Source: Clostridiales bacterium UBA2432
Lineage (GTDB): Bacteria > Bacillota > Clostridia > Lachnospirales > Vallitaleaceae
Assembly (NCBI GenBank): GCA_002342805.1
Contig: DDQW01000074.1
Location: 30,035 to 94,034, forward strand
Direction: 5' to 3'
DNA length: 64,000 nt
Shown: positions 10,226-19,859 of the stretch, piece after piece
How the letters are laid out: each line of letters starts with the position of its first letter
Numbering within the stretch: position 1 is the first letter of the stretch
Notes under the pieces: generated by a model
What the model saw: only the letters and a program-made list of their open reading frames with translations
Told to the model about the DNA's origin: nothing
Database searches by the model: none
Program-made: the position numbers and the translations under genes

Positions 10226-10933
10226 ATGGAGATTTCAAAACGTTTAGAATGGATTGCGTCATATGTTCAACCGGGCGAACGTGTGGCTGATATTGGGACA
10301 GATCATGGCTACATTCCGATCTATTTGGCCCAAAACAATATATCGCCTAAAGTCATTGCCATGGATATTAATTTTGGACCTTTAGAAAAAGCCAAGAATA
10401 ATATGGAAGCATACCATCAAGAAGACAAAGTTGAAGTAAGACTCAGTAATGGACTTATGACTTTAGATGAAGGTGAAGTCGATTGTGTAATCATATGTGG
10501 AATGGGCGGACGATTAATTGATCAAATATTAAGAGAATCAAAAGATAAATTACATACATATAAACGTTGGATTATATCGCCACATAAAGATATTGAAGTG
10601 GTGCGCAAGACACTTTTGGAACTTGGGCTTGCAATTATTGATGAAGATATGATCTATGAAGACGGTCACTACTATACACTGATTATCGCCATAACAGACA
10701 CAAAAGAGGTGGCATATTTACCCTATTCACCAAATGAAAATCCACTTTATTTTGTTTATGGAAAGTGCTTAGTGACCAAAAAACATCCGCTGCTGATGGA
10801 ACAACTTGAGATGAAAAATACGAGAGACACACAATTGATTGCTATTTTAAAAGAAAAAGGTATTATTAATCGAATTGCTGAATTAGAGCATGATATTGCT
10901 ATTCGAAAAAAGGTGATTAAATGGATGCAATAA
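10226..10933 (+). CDS. trmK: tRNA (adenine(22)-N(1))-methyltransferase
   Basis: TrmK (YqfN family) makes m1A22 in bacterial tRNAs. The SAM-binding motif VADIGTDHGYIPI lies near residue 19, followed by VIAMDINFGPLEKA and VIICGMGGRLI. These are typical of this Gram-positive COG2384 family. The 235-residue length is normal. The gene overlaps the following Nif3-like gene by 13 bases, matching the conserved rpoD-trmK-yqfO order known in Bacillus and Clostridia and suggesting translational coupling. Confidence 0.92.
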   Translation: MEISKRLEWIASYVQPGERVADIGTDHGYIPIYLAQNNISPKVIAMDINFGPLEKAKNNMEAYHQEDKVEVRLSNGLMTLDEGEVDCVIICGMGGRLIDQILRESKDKLHTYKRWIISPHKDIEVVRKTLLELGLAIIDEDMIYEDGHYYTLIIAITDTKEVAYLPYSPNENPLYFVYGKCLVTKKHPLLMEQLEMKNTRDTQLIAILKEKGIINRIAELEHDIAIRKKVIKWMQ

Positions 10934-11703
10934 AAGTAAAGGATATTATGGAGAGTATTGAAAAAGTAGCTCCGTCCGTATTAGCTGAAGCATATGATAA
11001 CGTTGGATTGCTTGTTGGTGATTCCCAGCAGCAAGTAAGAAAAGTTATCGTAGGCCTTGAAGTTACGGATTCGCTAATTGAAGAAGCAATCAACAAAGGG
11101 TGTGAACTTATTGTTGTTCATCATCCACTTATTTTTTCACCACTCAAAAGAATTACTCAAGATGATAGCATAAGTCGAAAAATTATTCGATTGATTAAAG
11201 AAGATATAAGTTTATATGTGGCCCATACAAATCTTGATAAGGCGGATGGAGGGTTGAATGACTATTTATGTAAAACACTTGGTCTCAAACCGAATAAAAA
11301 ATTGAATTTAGAAGAAGTGGACCTTATTCGAATCTGTGATATAGAGCCACAGTCATTTAGCCAATTAATTATTCAAATACGCGATCGTTTAAATTTGAAA
11401 AATATACGATATGTAGGAAGCATAGATGCTTCAATCGAAAGAATTGGGGTATGTTCTGGAAGTGGTATGAGTTTATTTGATATGGCTGTTGAAAATGGAA
11501 TCGATGCATATATTACTGGCGATGTAAAATATCATGATGCAGTAAAAGCTATGGATTTTGGTATACCAGTCATTGATGCAGGACATTTTGGGACAGAGAT
11601 TATCTGTCGCCAATTATTTGAGAACATTCTTACACAAGCATTTAAAAAAAATATAAAGGTCTATCAACACGAAGATTTTTTTGATCCTATTCGTATGGTA
11701 TAG
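10921..11703 (+). CDS. Nif3-like dinuclear metal centre protein (YqfO family, short form)
   Basis: Members of the Nif3/DUF34 family bind two metal ions; their biochemical role is not settled, and a GTP cyclohydrolase I type 2 label is often applied without proof. The metal-ligand motifs are visible: VVHHPLIFSPLKRI, VAHTNLDKADGG and the late TGDVKYHDA and DAGHFGTE segments. At 260 residues it is the short form, lacking the PII-like insert that makes Bacillus YqfO about 370 residues. It overlaps trmK by 13 bases. Confidence 0.85.
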   Translation: MDAIKVKDIMESIEKVAPSVLAEAYDNVGLLVGDSQQQVRKVIVGLEVTDSLIEEAINKGCELIVVHHPLIFSPLKRITQDDSISRKIIRLIKEDISLYVAHTNLDKADGGLNDYLCKTLGLKPNKKLNLEEVDLIRICDIEPQSFSQLIIQIRDRLNLKNIRYVGSIDASIERIGVCSGSGMSLFDMAVENGIDAYITGDVKYHDAVKAMDFGIPVIDAGHFGTEIICRQLFENILTQAFKKNIKVYQHEDFFDPIRMV

Positions 11704-11736
11704 GTACATGAATATATTAAATCGGAGGTATATGCG

Positions 11737-13416
11737 TTGGTTGTAAAAATAATACTTAAACATAATAATACGACAATTGAAGTTGAAAAAGGCACACCTT
11801 TACAAGACGTTGCAAAAAGGGTACAAGATGATTTTGAAGCACCAATCACACTTGCCATTGTTAATGGTAAGCTAAAAGAAATATATAAACGGGTTAAATC
11901 AGATTGCGAAGTGGAATTTTTAGATTTGACCGATAAAGACGGATATCGAACATATCAACGTTCCTTGACCCTTTTATTCATTAAATCCTTAAGAGATATT
12001 TATCAAGGATATGGAATGAATAATGTGGATGTACGTGTTCAGTTTACGATTAACCGAGGATTATATTGTGAAGTTTTGAATAATCAAGAAAGACCTTTGA
12101 ATGACTCGATTATAAGTGCGATTGAAAGTCGCATGAAAGAATATGTAAATCAAGATGCCATTATATATAAAAGTACAGTAACAACCAGCAAGGCTATTAA
12201 AATATTTAAAAAGCAGGGAATGAAGGATAAAGTTTGTTTATTAAAATACCGCAGTGTTTCAAATACCAATATATATGAACTAGATGGATTTTACGATTAT
12301 TATTATGGATACATGGTTCCTTCCTATGGTAGCATTGGTATGTTTGAACTGCATGCCCATGATGAAGGGGTAATGGTTCAGTATGTTTCAAAAGCAGAAC
12401 CTAAAAAAGTAGCACAGTTTAAACCTGCCTTAATGCTATTTGATACACAAAAAGAAACATCACGTTGGGCGGAATTAATGAATGTGACAACGATTGGTGA
12501 ATTAAATGAGCTTATAGCGGCAGGTGATATGAATGATTTGTTATTAGTAGCAGAAGCTTTAATGGAAAAAAAAATAGCTTCGATTGCTGATGATATCGTG
12601 AATAATCAACAAAAAAAACGCTTTATTTTTATTGCCGGACCTTCATCGTCAGGCAAGACAACCTTTGCACATCGCTTGGGAATACAACTTCGAGCATTTG
12701 GAATGAATCCCAAGACCATTTCATTAGATAATTATTTTGTAAACAGGGAAAAAACACCACTTGATGAATTTGGTAACTTTAATTATGAAACGATTGATGC
12801 TATTGATCGCCAATTATTTAATCAAAATATGTTACAATTACTTGATAATGAAGCCGTGGATATCCCTTATTATAATTTTATATCCGGAAAACGTGAATAT
12901 CGTGAGAATCCCATTAAATTGGGAGAAAATGGAATTTTAGTTGTTGAAGGTATTCATGGACTCAATGACATGTTGTCATATGACTTGCCGGATGAAAATA
13001 AATATAAGATATATATTAGTGCAATGACACAATTGAATTTGGATTATCATAATCGAATTCCAACGACAGATGGTCGATTGATTCGACGAATAGTAAGAGA
13101 TTACCAATATCGTGGTGTCTCAGCGCGACAAACGATAAAAATGTGGGAGTCGGTAAGAAGAGGCGAAGAACAGTATATTTTTCCATTTCAAGAGAAGGCA
13201 GATGTGATGTTTAACTCAGCATTAATCTATGAAATTGCTGTTTTAAAACAATATGCAGATCCTTTGTTATATAGTATACCGGATACATGTCCTGAACATA
13301 TTGAAGCAAAACGTCTAATTAAGTTTTTAGATTATATTCTAGGTGTTACTAGTGAACATATTCCCCAGAATTCATTGTTGCGTGAATTCATAGGCGGAAG
13401 TTGCTTTAGAACTTGA
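11737..13416 (+). CDS. Nucleoside kinase-like protein with N-terminal TGS/ThrRS-like domain
   Basis: The C-terminal half (from about residue 300) is a phosphoribulokinase/uridine kinase P-loop domain, with Walker A GPSSSGKTT followed by KTISLDNYFVNREKTPLDE and VVEGIHGLND. The N-terminal 60 residues look like a TGS beta-grasp domain, and residues about 65-230 resemble the editing (second additional) domain of threonyl-tRNA synthetase. This fusion is widespread in Firmicutes and usually annotated as nucleoside kinase; the true substrate is unknown. The start is TTG at 11737, 8 bases after GGAGG; the closer ATG at 11732 runs into a stop at once. Confidence 0.82.
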   Translation: MVVKIILKHNNTTIEVEKGTPLQDVAKRVQDDFEAPITLAIVNGKLKEIYKRVKSDCEVEFLDLTDKDGYRTYQRSLTLLFIKSLRDIYQGYGMNNVDVRVQFTINRGLYCEVLNNQERPLNDSIISAIESRMKEYVNQDAIIYKSTVTTSKAIKIFKKQGMKDKVCLLKYRSVSNTNIYELDGFYDYYYGYMVPSYGSIGMFELHAHDEGVMVQYVSKAEPKKVAQFKPALMLFDTQKETSRWAELMNVTTIGELNELIAAGDMNDLLLVAEALMEKKIASIADDIVNNQQKKRFIFIAGPSSSGKTTFAHRLGIQLRAFGMNPKTISLDNYFVNREKTPLDEFGNFNYETIDAIDRQLFNQNMLQLLDNEAVDIPYYNFISGKREYRENPIKLGENGILVVEGIHGLNDMLSYDLPDENKYKIYISAMTQLNLDYHNRIPTTDGRLIRRIVRDYQYRGVSARQTIKMWESVRRGEEQYIFPFQEKADVMFNSALIYEIAVLKQYADPLLYSIPDTCPEHIEAKRLIKFLDYILGVTSEHIPQNSLLREFIGGSCFRT

Positions 13417-13435
13417 CCTTATTTGGAGGTATAAA

Positions 13436-13678
13436 ATGAAGCCGGAAAAAATTAAAAAAATTTCAGATATTCTATTTGTTTTTAGTATCATATTTGCAGC
13501 AGGAGTGATGTTTAAGAATTGGTATGATCAGCGAGGATTGCCTGAAGGAGTCTGTCCGATTGAAAACAACTCGACATGGATGATGTTGGCAATAACTTTA
13601 TTGGTGATTAGTTTTATTGTAACATCCATCATCGATTATCGCATAAAAAAGCAAGATAGGAAGGAGAAAAACACTTGA
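13436..13678 (+). CDS. Small two-helix membrane protein of unknown function
   Basis: This 80-residue protein is not recognised as a named family. It has two hydrophobic segments, about residues 11-26 (ISDILFVFSIIFAAGVMF) and 49-67 (MMLAITLLVISFIVTSII), and a basic C-terminus (RIKKQDRKEKNT). A GGAGG ribosome site precedes it. It overlaps the TTG start of the MoxR gene by 4 bases, so it is very probably translated with the MoxR-DUF58-transglutaminase genes and could belong to that envelope system. Confidence 0.8.
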   Translation: MKPEKIKKISDILFVFSIIFAAGVMFKNWYDQRGLPEGVCPIENNSTWMMLAITLLVISFIVTSIIDYRIKKQDRKEKNT

Positions 13679-14616
13679 GAGAACGGATTAAGCATTTAAT
13701 GGATAATATGGGCAAAGTCATTGTCGGCAAAGATGATGTTATTGAACTGATTACCTTGGCTTTTATGTGTAATGGTCATGTGTTGATTGAAGATGTTCCG
13801 GGAACCGGAAAGACAACACTAGCGCTCGCGTTGGCCAAATCAATTGGCGGACAATTTAATCGAATATCATGTACGCCGGATGTTATGCCGTCAGATATTA
13901 CAGGCTTTACCATGTATAATCCAAAGCATGAACGGTTTGAATATCATGAAGGTGCAATTATGGCCAATATATTTTTGGCGGATGAGATTAATCGTACACC
14001 GCCCAAGACACAATCAGGGCTTTTAGAAGCCATGGAAGAACATCATGTAACTGTTGACGGAAAGCATTATGATTTACCGGATCCTTTTATGGTCATTGCT
14101 ACGCAAAATCCGGTTGAGTATTTAGGCACCTACCCTTTACCGGAAGCACAAATGGATCGGTTTATTATAAAAATGCATATTGGATATCCGGATTTAGAAG
14201 AAGAACTCCTCATTATGGAAAGATTCAAAGATGACCATCCCCTTAAGGACTTGCAACCGGTAATTTCGTTAGAAGAAGTTCATGAAATCCAGCAAGCCAT
14301 TTTGTCCGTTACAATGGATCCAAGTATTCAAAGATATATATTAAGTCTAGTTAGAGAAACGAGAGAATCTAAGCAAACTTTGTTAGGTGTTAGCCCCCGT
14401 GGAAGTTTGTTTTTGAGTCGAATGGCTAAAGCAAAAGCCTATTTTTCCGGACGGGATTATGTAATTCCGGATGATGTTAAAAACTTATTTGTGCCGGTTT
14501 GCGCCCATCGAATGATGATCAAACCGGAAATGAAATATGAAAATCAATCAAGTGAGGATATACTTGAACAAATATTGAAAAAAGTTAATGTTCCGGCAGG
14601 TGAGTTTATTGCTTAA
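13675..14616 (+). CDS. MoxR-family AAA+ ATPase
   Basis: MoxR ATPases act as chaperones, commonly for partners encoded next to them. Walker A (EDVPGTGKTTLALALA) lies near residue 40. Walker B and its continuation (FLADEINRTPPKTQSGLLEAMEE) fall near residue 100, and the sensor region reads IATQNPVEYLGTYPLPEAQ. The 313-residue length is normal. The TTG start follows AAGGAG by 8 bases and its TGA overlap couples it to the preceding small gene. The DUF58 and transglutaminase genes that follow form the typical MoxR-DUF58-TGase arrangement. Confidence 0.93.
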   Translation: MRERIKHLMDNMGKVIVGKDDVIELITLAFMCNGHVLIEDVPGTGKTTLALALAKSIGGQFNRISCTPDVMPSDITGFTMYNPKHERFEYHEGAIMANIFLADEINRTPPKTQSGLLEAMEEHHVTVDGKHYDLPDPFMVIATQNPVEYLGTYPLPEAQMDRFIIKMHIGYPDLEEELLIMERFKDDHPLKDLQPVISLEEVHEIQQAILSVTMDPSIQRYILSLVRETRESKQTLLGVSPRGSLFLSRMAKAKAYFSGRDYVIPDDVKNLFVPVCAHRMMIKPEMKYENQSSEDILEQILKKVNVPAGEFIA

Positions 14617-15820
14617 AACGTGGGGAATATATTTTATTGTATTAATCTATAGTATCGTTTTTAACCGAGTCTATCCCGGATATATTTCGAGTGTTTTATT
14701 TTATAGTCTTTTGATGCTTCCCATCATAAGTCTTGTTCATCTTGGGTTTACCTATACCGTTTTTCGCTTGACGCATGATGTGGATCAACGTTTTGTATCA
14801 AAAGGTGACATAGTAACCTATCGATTGAGTCTGCATAATGCAACACCTTTCATATTAGCGCCGATGACCATACATTATTTATCTTCAAAGGAACTGTTTC
14901 ATCTTGAAGAAGATAAAAAAAACGCGTGGTTGGTTTTATATCCTAAATCTCAACGTGATCTTCACAAGAATTTGACCTGTTTTTATCGAGGAAACTATTC
15001 TGTAGGAGTTGATTACATTAAGATGCAGGATTTTTTTGGTTTTTTTTCGATTGATTATAAGGACATAGAGCAACACAAAATTCTTGTCTATCCGAATTTA
15101 CGTGAGTTCAAATCTGATGTTATGCGACAAGTTATGAGTGAAACGGCGGAAACAATTGTCGGTCATGATTTTGGAAGTTCTACAGTTTTTACAGATGTAA
15201 GAAAATATCAACCCGGAGATTCTTTAAATAAGATTCATTGGAAATTAAGTGCTAAGAAAAATACATGGATTTCAAAAGAATATATGGGCCACGTAACAAA
15301 TACGACATATCTTTTTTTAGATACGTATGATTTAGACTTGTCAATAGATCACCGAATTATTTATGAAGATTATATGGTGGAAGGCTGTATTTCTTTGGTC
15401 CATTATTTGCTTAGTGATCGGGTAGAATTGAAACTTTATTATGACTATCATGGTATTCAAAATATTAGCGGGAAAGAAATGTCTGCCTTTAATATCTTTT
15501 ATGATGCCTTTGCACACATGACTTTTTATCATGAGAATAATTATACTAAGATGATCAATAAAGTATTGCTTCTTGAAAAGGAGTCTAGCCACTTGATTTT
15601 TGCAACACAACAGATTCAACCGGAGTTTGTTGATTTGCTAGTTCAATTAAAGTCTCGTAATTTTGAAATTACAGTAGTACTTGTTCATGCATCAAGTATT
15701 CAACTAGATGATCTAAAAAAAGCAACGGATGAAGGCCTAATGCTTGTTCTTAATACATCGAATATACCTATCTACTATTTAAGAATGGATGATGGAGCGG
15801 TAAGACTGGAGGTGTCCTAG
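14588..15820 (+). CDS. DUF58 domain membrane-anchored protein
   Basis: DUF58 proteins are vWA-like partners of MoxR ATPases with unclear molecular function. The N-terminus has two hydrophobic segments (about residues 12-60). The family signature lies near residues 205-235 (VRKYQPGDSLNKIHWKLSAKK). The ORF begins at 14588, inside the end of the MoxR gene. Alternative starts are GTG at 14600 and TTG at 14609, and the AGGTGAG at about 14599 would best serve the TTG. The exact start is therefore unsettled. It runs directly into the transglutaminase gene with a 1-base overlap. Confidence 0.88.
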   Translation: MFRQVSLLLKTWGIYFIVLIYSIVFNRVYPGYISSVLFYSLLMLPIISLVHLGFTYTVFRLTHDVDQRFVSKGDIVTYRLSLHNATPFILAPMTIHYLSSKELFHLEEDKKNAWLVLYPKSQRDLHKNLTCFYRGNYSVGVDYIKMQDFFGFFSIDYKDIEQHKILVYPNLREFKSDVMRQVMSETAETIVGHDFGSSTVFTDVRKYQPGDSLNKIHWKLSAKKNTWISKEYMGHVTNTTYLFLDTYDLDLSIDHRIIYEDYMVEGCISLVHYLLSDRVELKLYYDYHGIQNISGKEMSAFNIFYDAFAHMTFYHENNYTKMINKVLLLEKESSHLIFATQQIQPEFVDLLVQLKSRNFEITVVLVHASSIQLDDLKKATDEGLMLVLNTSNIPIYYLRMDDGAVRLEVS

Positions 15821-17907
15821 TGAGTATACTTTTTATTATTGTATTTGGTATTATTGGGGTTATTTCAGGAGCCTTTGGCTATTATATGGGTGATATCGAG
15901 CTGTTTTTTATTGTTTTTGGGGTTTTTATTCTATATAGTGCTATCAACAAATATAAGAAGTGGGTTATTGTATTTGTAGTGATTCTAATGAGTGTCGGAG
16001 TTGGGGTGACTATATATTATTATCGCAATGATAACCTTGACGTATTTATGAATCCCATTCAAGATTTTATTAATACCTATTATTATTCGGTGATACTTGA
16101 CGGCTATTACATTAGTCATGGATACCAAGCTATATTGATTGCATTTATAAGCCTACTACTATTTTACCTTTATCATTTTTTTTATCGACGAAAAAAATTA
16201 CAATGGATACCAATAATTGTTGGCTTTATCTTTGTGATTGCAGCTTTTTTATCAGGCACACTAACAACGCCGAAAGATCATCGGTCTTTCTTGTTCTTTT
16301 TAATGAGCAGTGTCATATATTACTTTGCGGTATATTCCTCTAGGAATGTTACAGATATAAGGCGAAGACAGAGGTATACATTTTATGGAATGGGAATAAT
16401 CTTTGCTCTTGGAATTGTTGGGTTTGGAATGTTCTTTAATCATTATCGGCCGAATCCCTTTGAAAAAAAAGCACAATCAACCACAGTCAGTTCAAATATG
16501 TTAGAAGATAATAATGAATCACGAGAATATGAAAGATCAGTTGTTCAAGATATTTCAGATGGGTCATATCAGGTACAGTCTTCTTTTGAACATGAAGGTA
16601 TAGCTGTTTTTTCTGTTGATGCAGATATCTTAAAGTACTATGTTACCGATGTCTATGATATTTATGAAGAAGGGGTTTGGCGTCAGTCAAGGGATGAATT
16701 GTTAACTCCGTCAATAGAATATGATGAAGCTTTATATGAACGAGAAACTGTGGAGATAATATATGAGAATATTATAACGAATCGACTTTTATTGAGTCCA
16801 CATTGGGATGCGATAAATATTTCAGAGGAGATGCAATCCTTAGCCGCCGAAAATGGAATTTTAGAAAGAGGATTTAATTATACGATTGATGCAGTTATTC
16901 CACGTTATCGAACCATTGCATGGCAAGAAGCAATTGAACAAAAGAGTAATGGTCAATCTATTGAGGGCTTTATGCAGATTCCGGATGGGTTTGACCGTCT
17001 TCAAGAACTTGCCCAAGAGGTTACGGAAGGAGCAAGCACGGATTATGAAAAAGGCCGGCGTATTGAAGCATATCTATCATCAGAATATTTGTATAATGAA
17101 GCACCGGAATATGGTTCTACCGATGATATGATTCATGCTTTTTTATTTGAAACTCAAGAAGGCTTTTGCCAACAATTTGCATCTTCAATGGTTATGATGA
17201 TGCGAAGTGTAGGGATCCCATCTAGATTTGTGGTCGGTTACGTTTTGGATATTGAATCATATGATGATATACCCGATTCATTGATGTATGCATATGGTGA
17301 AGTTCCGGAGGAAAAAACCATTTATGATCATAACGCTCATGCGTGGGTTGAAAGCTACTTCCCAGGGGTAGGTTGGGTCCAGTTTGAACCAACAGCGGGA
17401 CAGAGCTTTTATTCGTTTTTCGATCCTCAAGCATTAGAACGTCAAACAGAAGAGGAGACAGCTTCAGCAAGTGTGACCTTTGTAAACCGTGACGATATTT
17501 TGTTTTGGGGGCTATCAGCAATTGGGATTTTACTAGTGTTAAGTTTAATCGCCATGCTACTTAAACGTCGACACAGTAATCGTAAGAATTATATTAAGCG
17601 TATATATTTGGATTATCACATTCTTTTGTTATACTTAAATGAATGTACAATGGAAAAGCAACAAGGAGAAACAATACGCGAATATGGTAAGCGAATTCAA
17701 GAGGAAATTCCCCTTTCCCAAGTAAGATTCAAAGATTTCCTTGAAACCTTAGAGAAAGCATTCTATAATAGGAAGGTACCAGAGATAGAACAAATACAAA
17801 TATTGGAAAAATATATTACACTGATAAAAAAAGTTGCAAAACGACGTATGCATTTCTGGAGTTATCAAAAAAATCGTATTGTTGAGATGATGACATATTT
17901 TAGATAG
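15820..17907 (+). CDS. Membrane transglutaminase-like protein (TgpA-type)
   Basis: The 695-residue protein starts with five or six hydrophobic helices (to about residue 215). It then has an extracytoplasmic transglutaminase core with catalytic Cys in QEGFCQQFASSMVMMMRSVG and His in YDHNAHAWVESYFPGVGW (about residues 445-525). A late helix (FWGLSAIGILLVLSLIAML) and a cytoplasmic tail resembling DUF4129 follow. The architecture matches proteins found beside MoxR and DUF58. The substrate is unknown; a cell-surface protein or wall-modifying role is inferred. The GTG start overlaps the DUF58 stop. Confidence 0.88.
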   Translation: MSILFIIVFGIIGVISGAFGYYMGDIELFFIVFGVFILYSAINKYKKWVIVFVVILMSVGVGVTIYYYRNDNLDVFMNPIQDFINTYYYSVILDGYYISHGYQAILIAFISLLLFYLYHFFYRRKKLQWIPIIVGFIFVIAAFLSGTLTTPKDHRSFLFFLMSSVIYYFAVYSSRNVTDIRRRQRYTFYGMGIIFALGIVGFGMFFNHYRPNPFEKKAQSTTVSSNMLEDNNESREYERSVVQDISDGSYQVQSSFEHEGIAVFSVDADILKYYVTDVYDIYEEGVWRQSRDELLTPSIEYDEALYERETVEIIYENIITNRLLLSPHWDAINISEEMQSLAAENGILERGFNYTIDAVIPRYRTIAWQEAIEQKSNGQSIEGFMQIPDGFDRLQELAQEVTEGASTDYEKGRRIEAYLSSEYLYNEAPEYGSTDDMIHAFLFETQEGFCQQFASSMVMMMRSVGIPSRFVVGYVLDIESYDDIPDSLMYAYGEVPEEKTIYDHNAHAWVESYFPGVGWVQFEPTAGQSFYSFFDPQALERQTEEETASASVTFVNRDDILFWGLSAIGILLVLSLIAMLLKRRHSNRKNYIKRIYLDYHILLLYLNECTMEKQQGETIREYGKRIQEEIPLSQVRFKDFLETLEKAFYNRKVPEIEQIQILEKYITLIKKVAKRRMHFWSYQKNRIVEMMTYFR

Positions 17908-17916
17908 GAAGATAGA

Positions 17917-18726
17917 ATGGAAAATAAATTAATTTTATTTGATGTGGATGATACAATTATTGATCATGAATCGCCAAAATCAAAAATACCCAAAGAAACA
18001 CGTTTCGCAATTAAGGCATTAAAAGAAAAGGGCTATTGTGTAGGACTAGCGACTGGCCGAAGTTTTCCCAATATTGCTTATGTTATGAAGACCCTCGAAC
18101 TTGATACAGCAGTAAGTTTCGGAGGCCATTTAGTCACACACCAAGGAAAAGATATTTTCAAACAAGCCATTGATCGAGAAGAATCCAGTCGTTTGATTAA
18201 AAAGATTATTCATACCCCATTCCCGATGATTGCAATTGATGAAAAAAATATTTACATTAAAGATTTATTTGGACGTGTTCGAAAAGAATTGTTTCGCAAT
18301 GAGAATATTCTTGAAGGTGAGGAACCGGTTGTTGGAATAACACCTATAAAAAAATTAGATACTATTCCTAGGGACTATTTAAGTATGATGATTTTTCGAC
18401 AATATGGTCTAAAGCAATTGGATTTTAAAAAACTGGATTTTAATGCCTGGGGAAAAAAAGGGTATGAAGTATATTCAAAAGGCATATCAAAACTATCAGG
18501 AATCCAGTTTTTAGCTAATTATCTTGACATACCAATGAATCAAGTGTATGTATTCGGAGATAGTTACAATGACTTGCATATGCTAGAACATATTAAGAAT
18601 TCTGTAGCAGTAGGTAACGGAGTTAAAGAAGCAAAAGCAGTGGCATCATATGTATCTCCTCCGATTAGTGAAGGTGGTATTTTGACCGCATGTTATCACT
18701 TAGGACTTTTGGAGGAACAACAATGA
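17917..18726 (+). CDS. Cof-type HAD-superfamily hydrolase
   Basis: This HAD phosphatase with a C2-type cap is 269 residues long. Motif I is ILFDVDDTIIDHE with the nucleophile Asp and the +2 Asp; motif IV is VYVFGDSYNDLHML. Cof-type enzymes dephosphorylate sugar phosphates, nucleotides or cofactors, and the substrate cannot be read from sequence. The gene starts 9 bases after the transglutaminase gene and its stop overlaps the ATG of the DUF368 gene (ATGA), so the genes appear translationally coupled. Confidence 0.88.
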   Translation: MENKLILFDVDDTIIDHESPKSKIPKETRFAIKALKEKGYCVGLATGRSFPNIAYVMKTLELDTAVSFGGHLVTHQGKDIFKQAIDREESSRLIKKIIHTPFPMIAIDEKNIYIKDLFGRVRKELFRNENILEGEEPVVGITPIKKLDTIPRDYLSMMIFRQYGLKQLDFKKLDFNAWGKKGYEVYSKGISKLSGIQFLANYLDIPMNQVYVFGDSYNDLHMLEHIKNSVAVGNGVKEAKAVASYVSPPISEGGILTACYHLGLLEEQQ

Positions 18727-19631
18727 CAAAAATTTTACTGTTTTTTAAAGGACTCTTTATGGGAGCAGCAGATATCATACCTGGTGTTTCCGGAGGGAGT
18801 ATTGCCTTAATTACCGGCATTTATGAAGAATTTTTAGATGCCATTCATTCGGTTAATATGGATGTATTAAAAGATATTTTTGCTGGAAGGATTGCTCAAG
18901 GCATCCGTCGGATTCATTGGAACTTTATTCTACCCTTATTTTTGGGTATTTTAACTGCGATTTTCACGATGGCTAAACTGATGCATTATGTATTAGAGAC
19001 ATATGAATTATATACATGGAGTCTCTTTTTTGGACTGATTCTTGCAAGTGCATTTGTCATTGGGAAACAATGGGAAATGAAAAAAACCCGTTTAATCACT
19101 TTTATCGTTGGAGCAATCTCATCCTTTATTATCGTTGGACTAGTACCGATAGAGACACCGGAAGATTTATGGTTTATCTTTTTTGCAGGTGTTATTGCCA
19201 TTAGTGCGATGATTTTACCGGGAATATCTGGAGCTTTTTTGTTATTAATCATGGGAAAATACCATTATATTACCGGCATACTTAAAGATCCTTTTCATTT
19301 AAATAGTATTCTGATTTTAATGGTGTTTGGACTTGGATGCCTTGTTGGAATTATGGGATTTTCAAGAATTTTACGGAGAATTCTTCATCGATGGCATAAA
19401 GGAACACTAGCTTTTTTGACAGGAATGATGCTTGGCAGTCTTCGAAGAATATGGCCTTATAAGGTGATTATAGAACAAGAGTTTATTGGAGACAAGGCAA
19501 TTATTCTCAAAGAAGTAGCTGTATTACCCTGGAAAATCGAAGGGAATTATATTCTAAGCTTTGTTTTTATTCTTCTTGGAATGGTCCTTATATTGATTCT
19601 AGATAAGTTCTCAAAGAATAAACTGGGTTAA
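18723..19631 (+). CDS. DUF368 integral membrane protein (undecaprenyl-phosphate translocase family)
   Basis: DUF368 proteins have recently been identified as undecaprenyl-phosphate translocases (PopT type) that recycle the C55 lipid carrier across the membrane. The two characteristic inverted-repeat motifs are present: GAADIIPGVSGGSIALITG near residue 14 and ISAMILPGISGAFLLLIMG near residue 165. Multiple hydrophobic helices surround them. ATG at 18723 is chosen for its GGAGG site at 18711. The position beside MoxR/DUF58/transglutaminase fits a cell-envelope role. Confidence 0.87.
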   Translation: MTKILLFFKGLFMGAADIIPGVSGGSIALITGIYEEFLDAIHSVNMDVLKDIFAGRIAQGIRRIHWNFILPLFLGILTAIFTMAKLMHYVLETYELYTWSLFFGLILASAFVIGKQWEMKKTRLITFIVGAISSFIIVGLVPIETPEDLWFIFFAGVIAISAMILPGISGAFLLLIMGKYHYITGILKDPFHLNSILILMVFGLGCLVGIMGFSRILRRILHRWHKGTLAFLTGMMLGSLRRIWPYKVIIEQEFIGDKAIILKEVAVLPWKIEGNYILSFVFILLGMVLILILDKFSKNKLG

Positions 19632-19634
19632 CGG

Positions 19635-19663
19635 TTGATAAAAACTGTCTTCGGGTGTATAAT
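19635..19663 (+). promoter_or_regulatory. Sigma-A promoter of the 6S RNA gene
   Basis: TTGATA, a 17-base spacer and a perfect TATAAT. The expected start point is at about 19670, just before the conserved CCTGAGATG of the RNA. Confidence 0.75.
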
Positions 19664-19669
19664 AAGCAT

Positions 19670-19842
19670 ATAAAAGATACCTGAGATGTTCGATACTCTC
19701 GATATTTTGAACCTACATATTGAATACGGGAATCTTATATTTTATCATGGATGTCATGCCTTAAGTGGACGGCAAAAGTGGTAGTGCGGATACCCACCTA
19801 GCCATGCTAGGGATCAAAATTCGAGAAACGGCATTTTGGGTT
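19670..19842 (+). ncRNA. ssrS: Probable 6S RNA
   Basis: 6S RNA mimics an open promoter and sequesters sigma-A RNA polymerase. The 5' arm (CCTGAGATGTTCG at 19680, then TTGAACC) matches the familiar 6S 5' consensus. Its arms pair with the 3' side: CCTGAGATG with CATTTTGGG (19832-19840), and TCTCGATATTTTGA (19697-19710) with TCAAAATTCGAGA (19814-19826). This gives a long closing stem around an internal bubble. The 3' strand contains GCGGATACCCACC followed by a small CCTAGC-CAT-GCTAGG hairpin, also 6S-like. A strong promoter precedes and a terminator follows; no ORF explains the stretch. The exact ends are estimates. A covariance-model search would settle it. Confidence 0.78.
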
Positions 19843-19859
19843 GTTAATGATGAATAATG

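Noticed and set aside
10921..11703. Annotation as GTP cyclohydrolase I type 2
   Set aside because: This label is carried over within the Nif3 family without firm biochemical support, so the structural name was kept.
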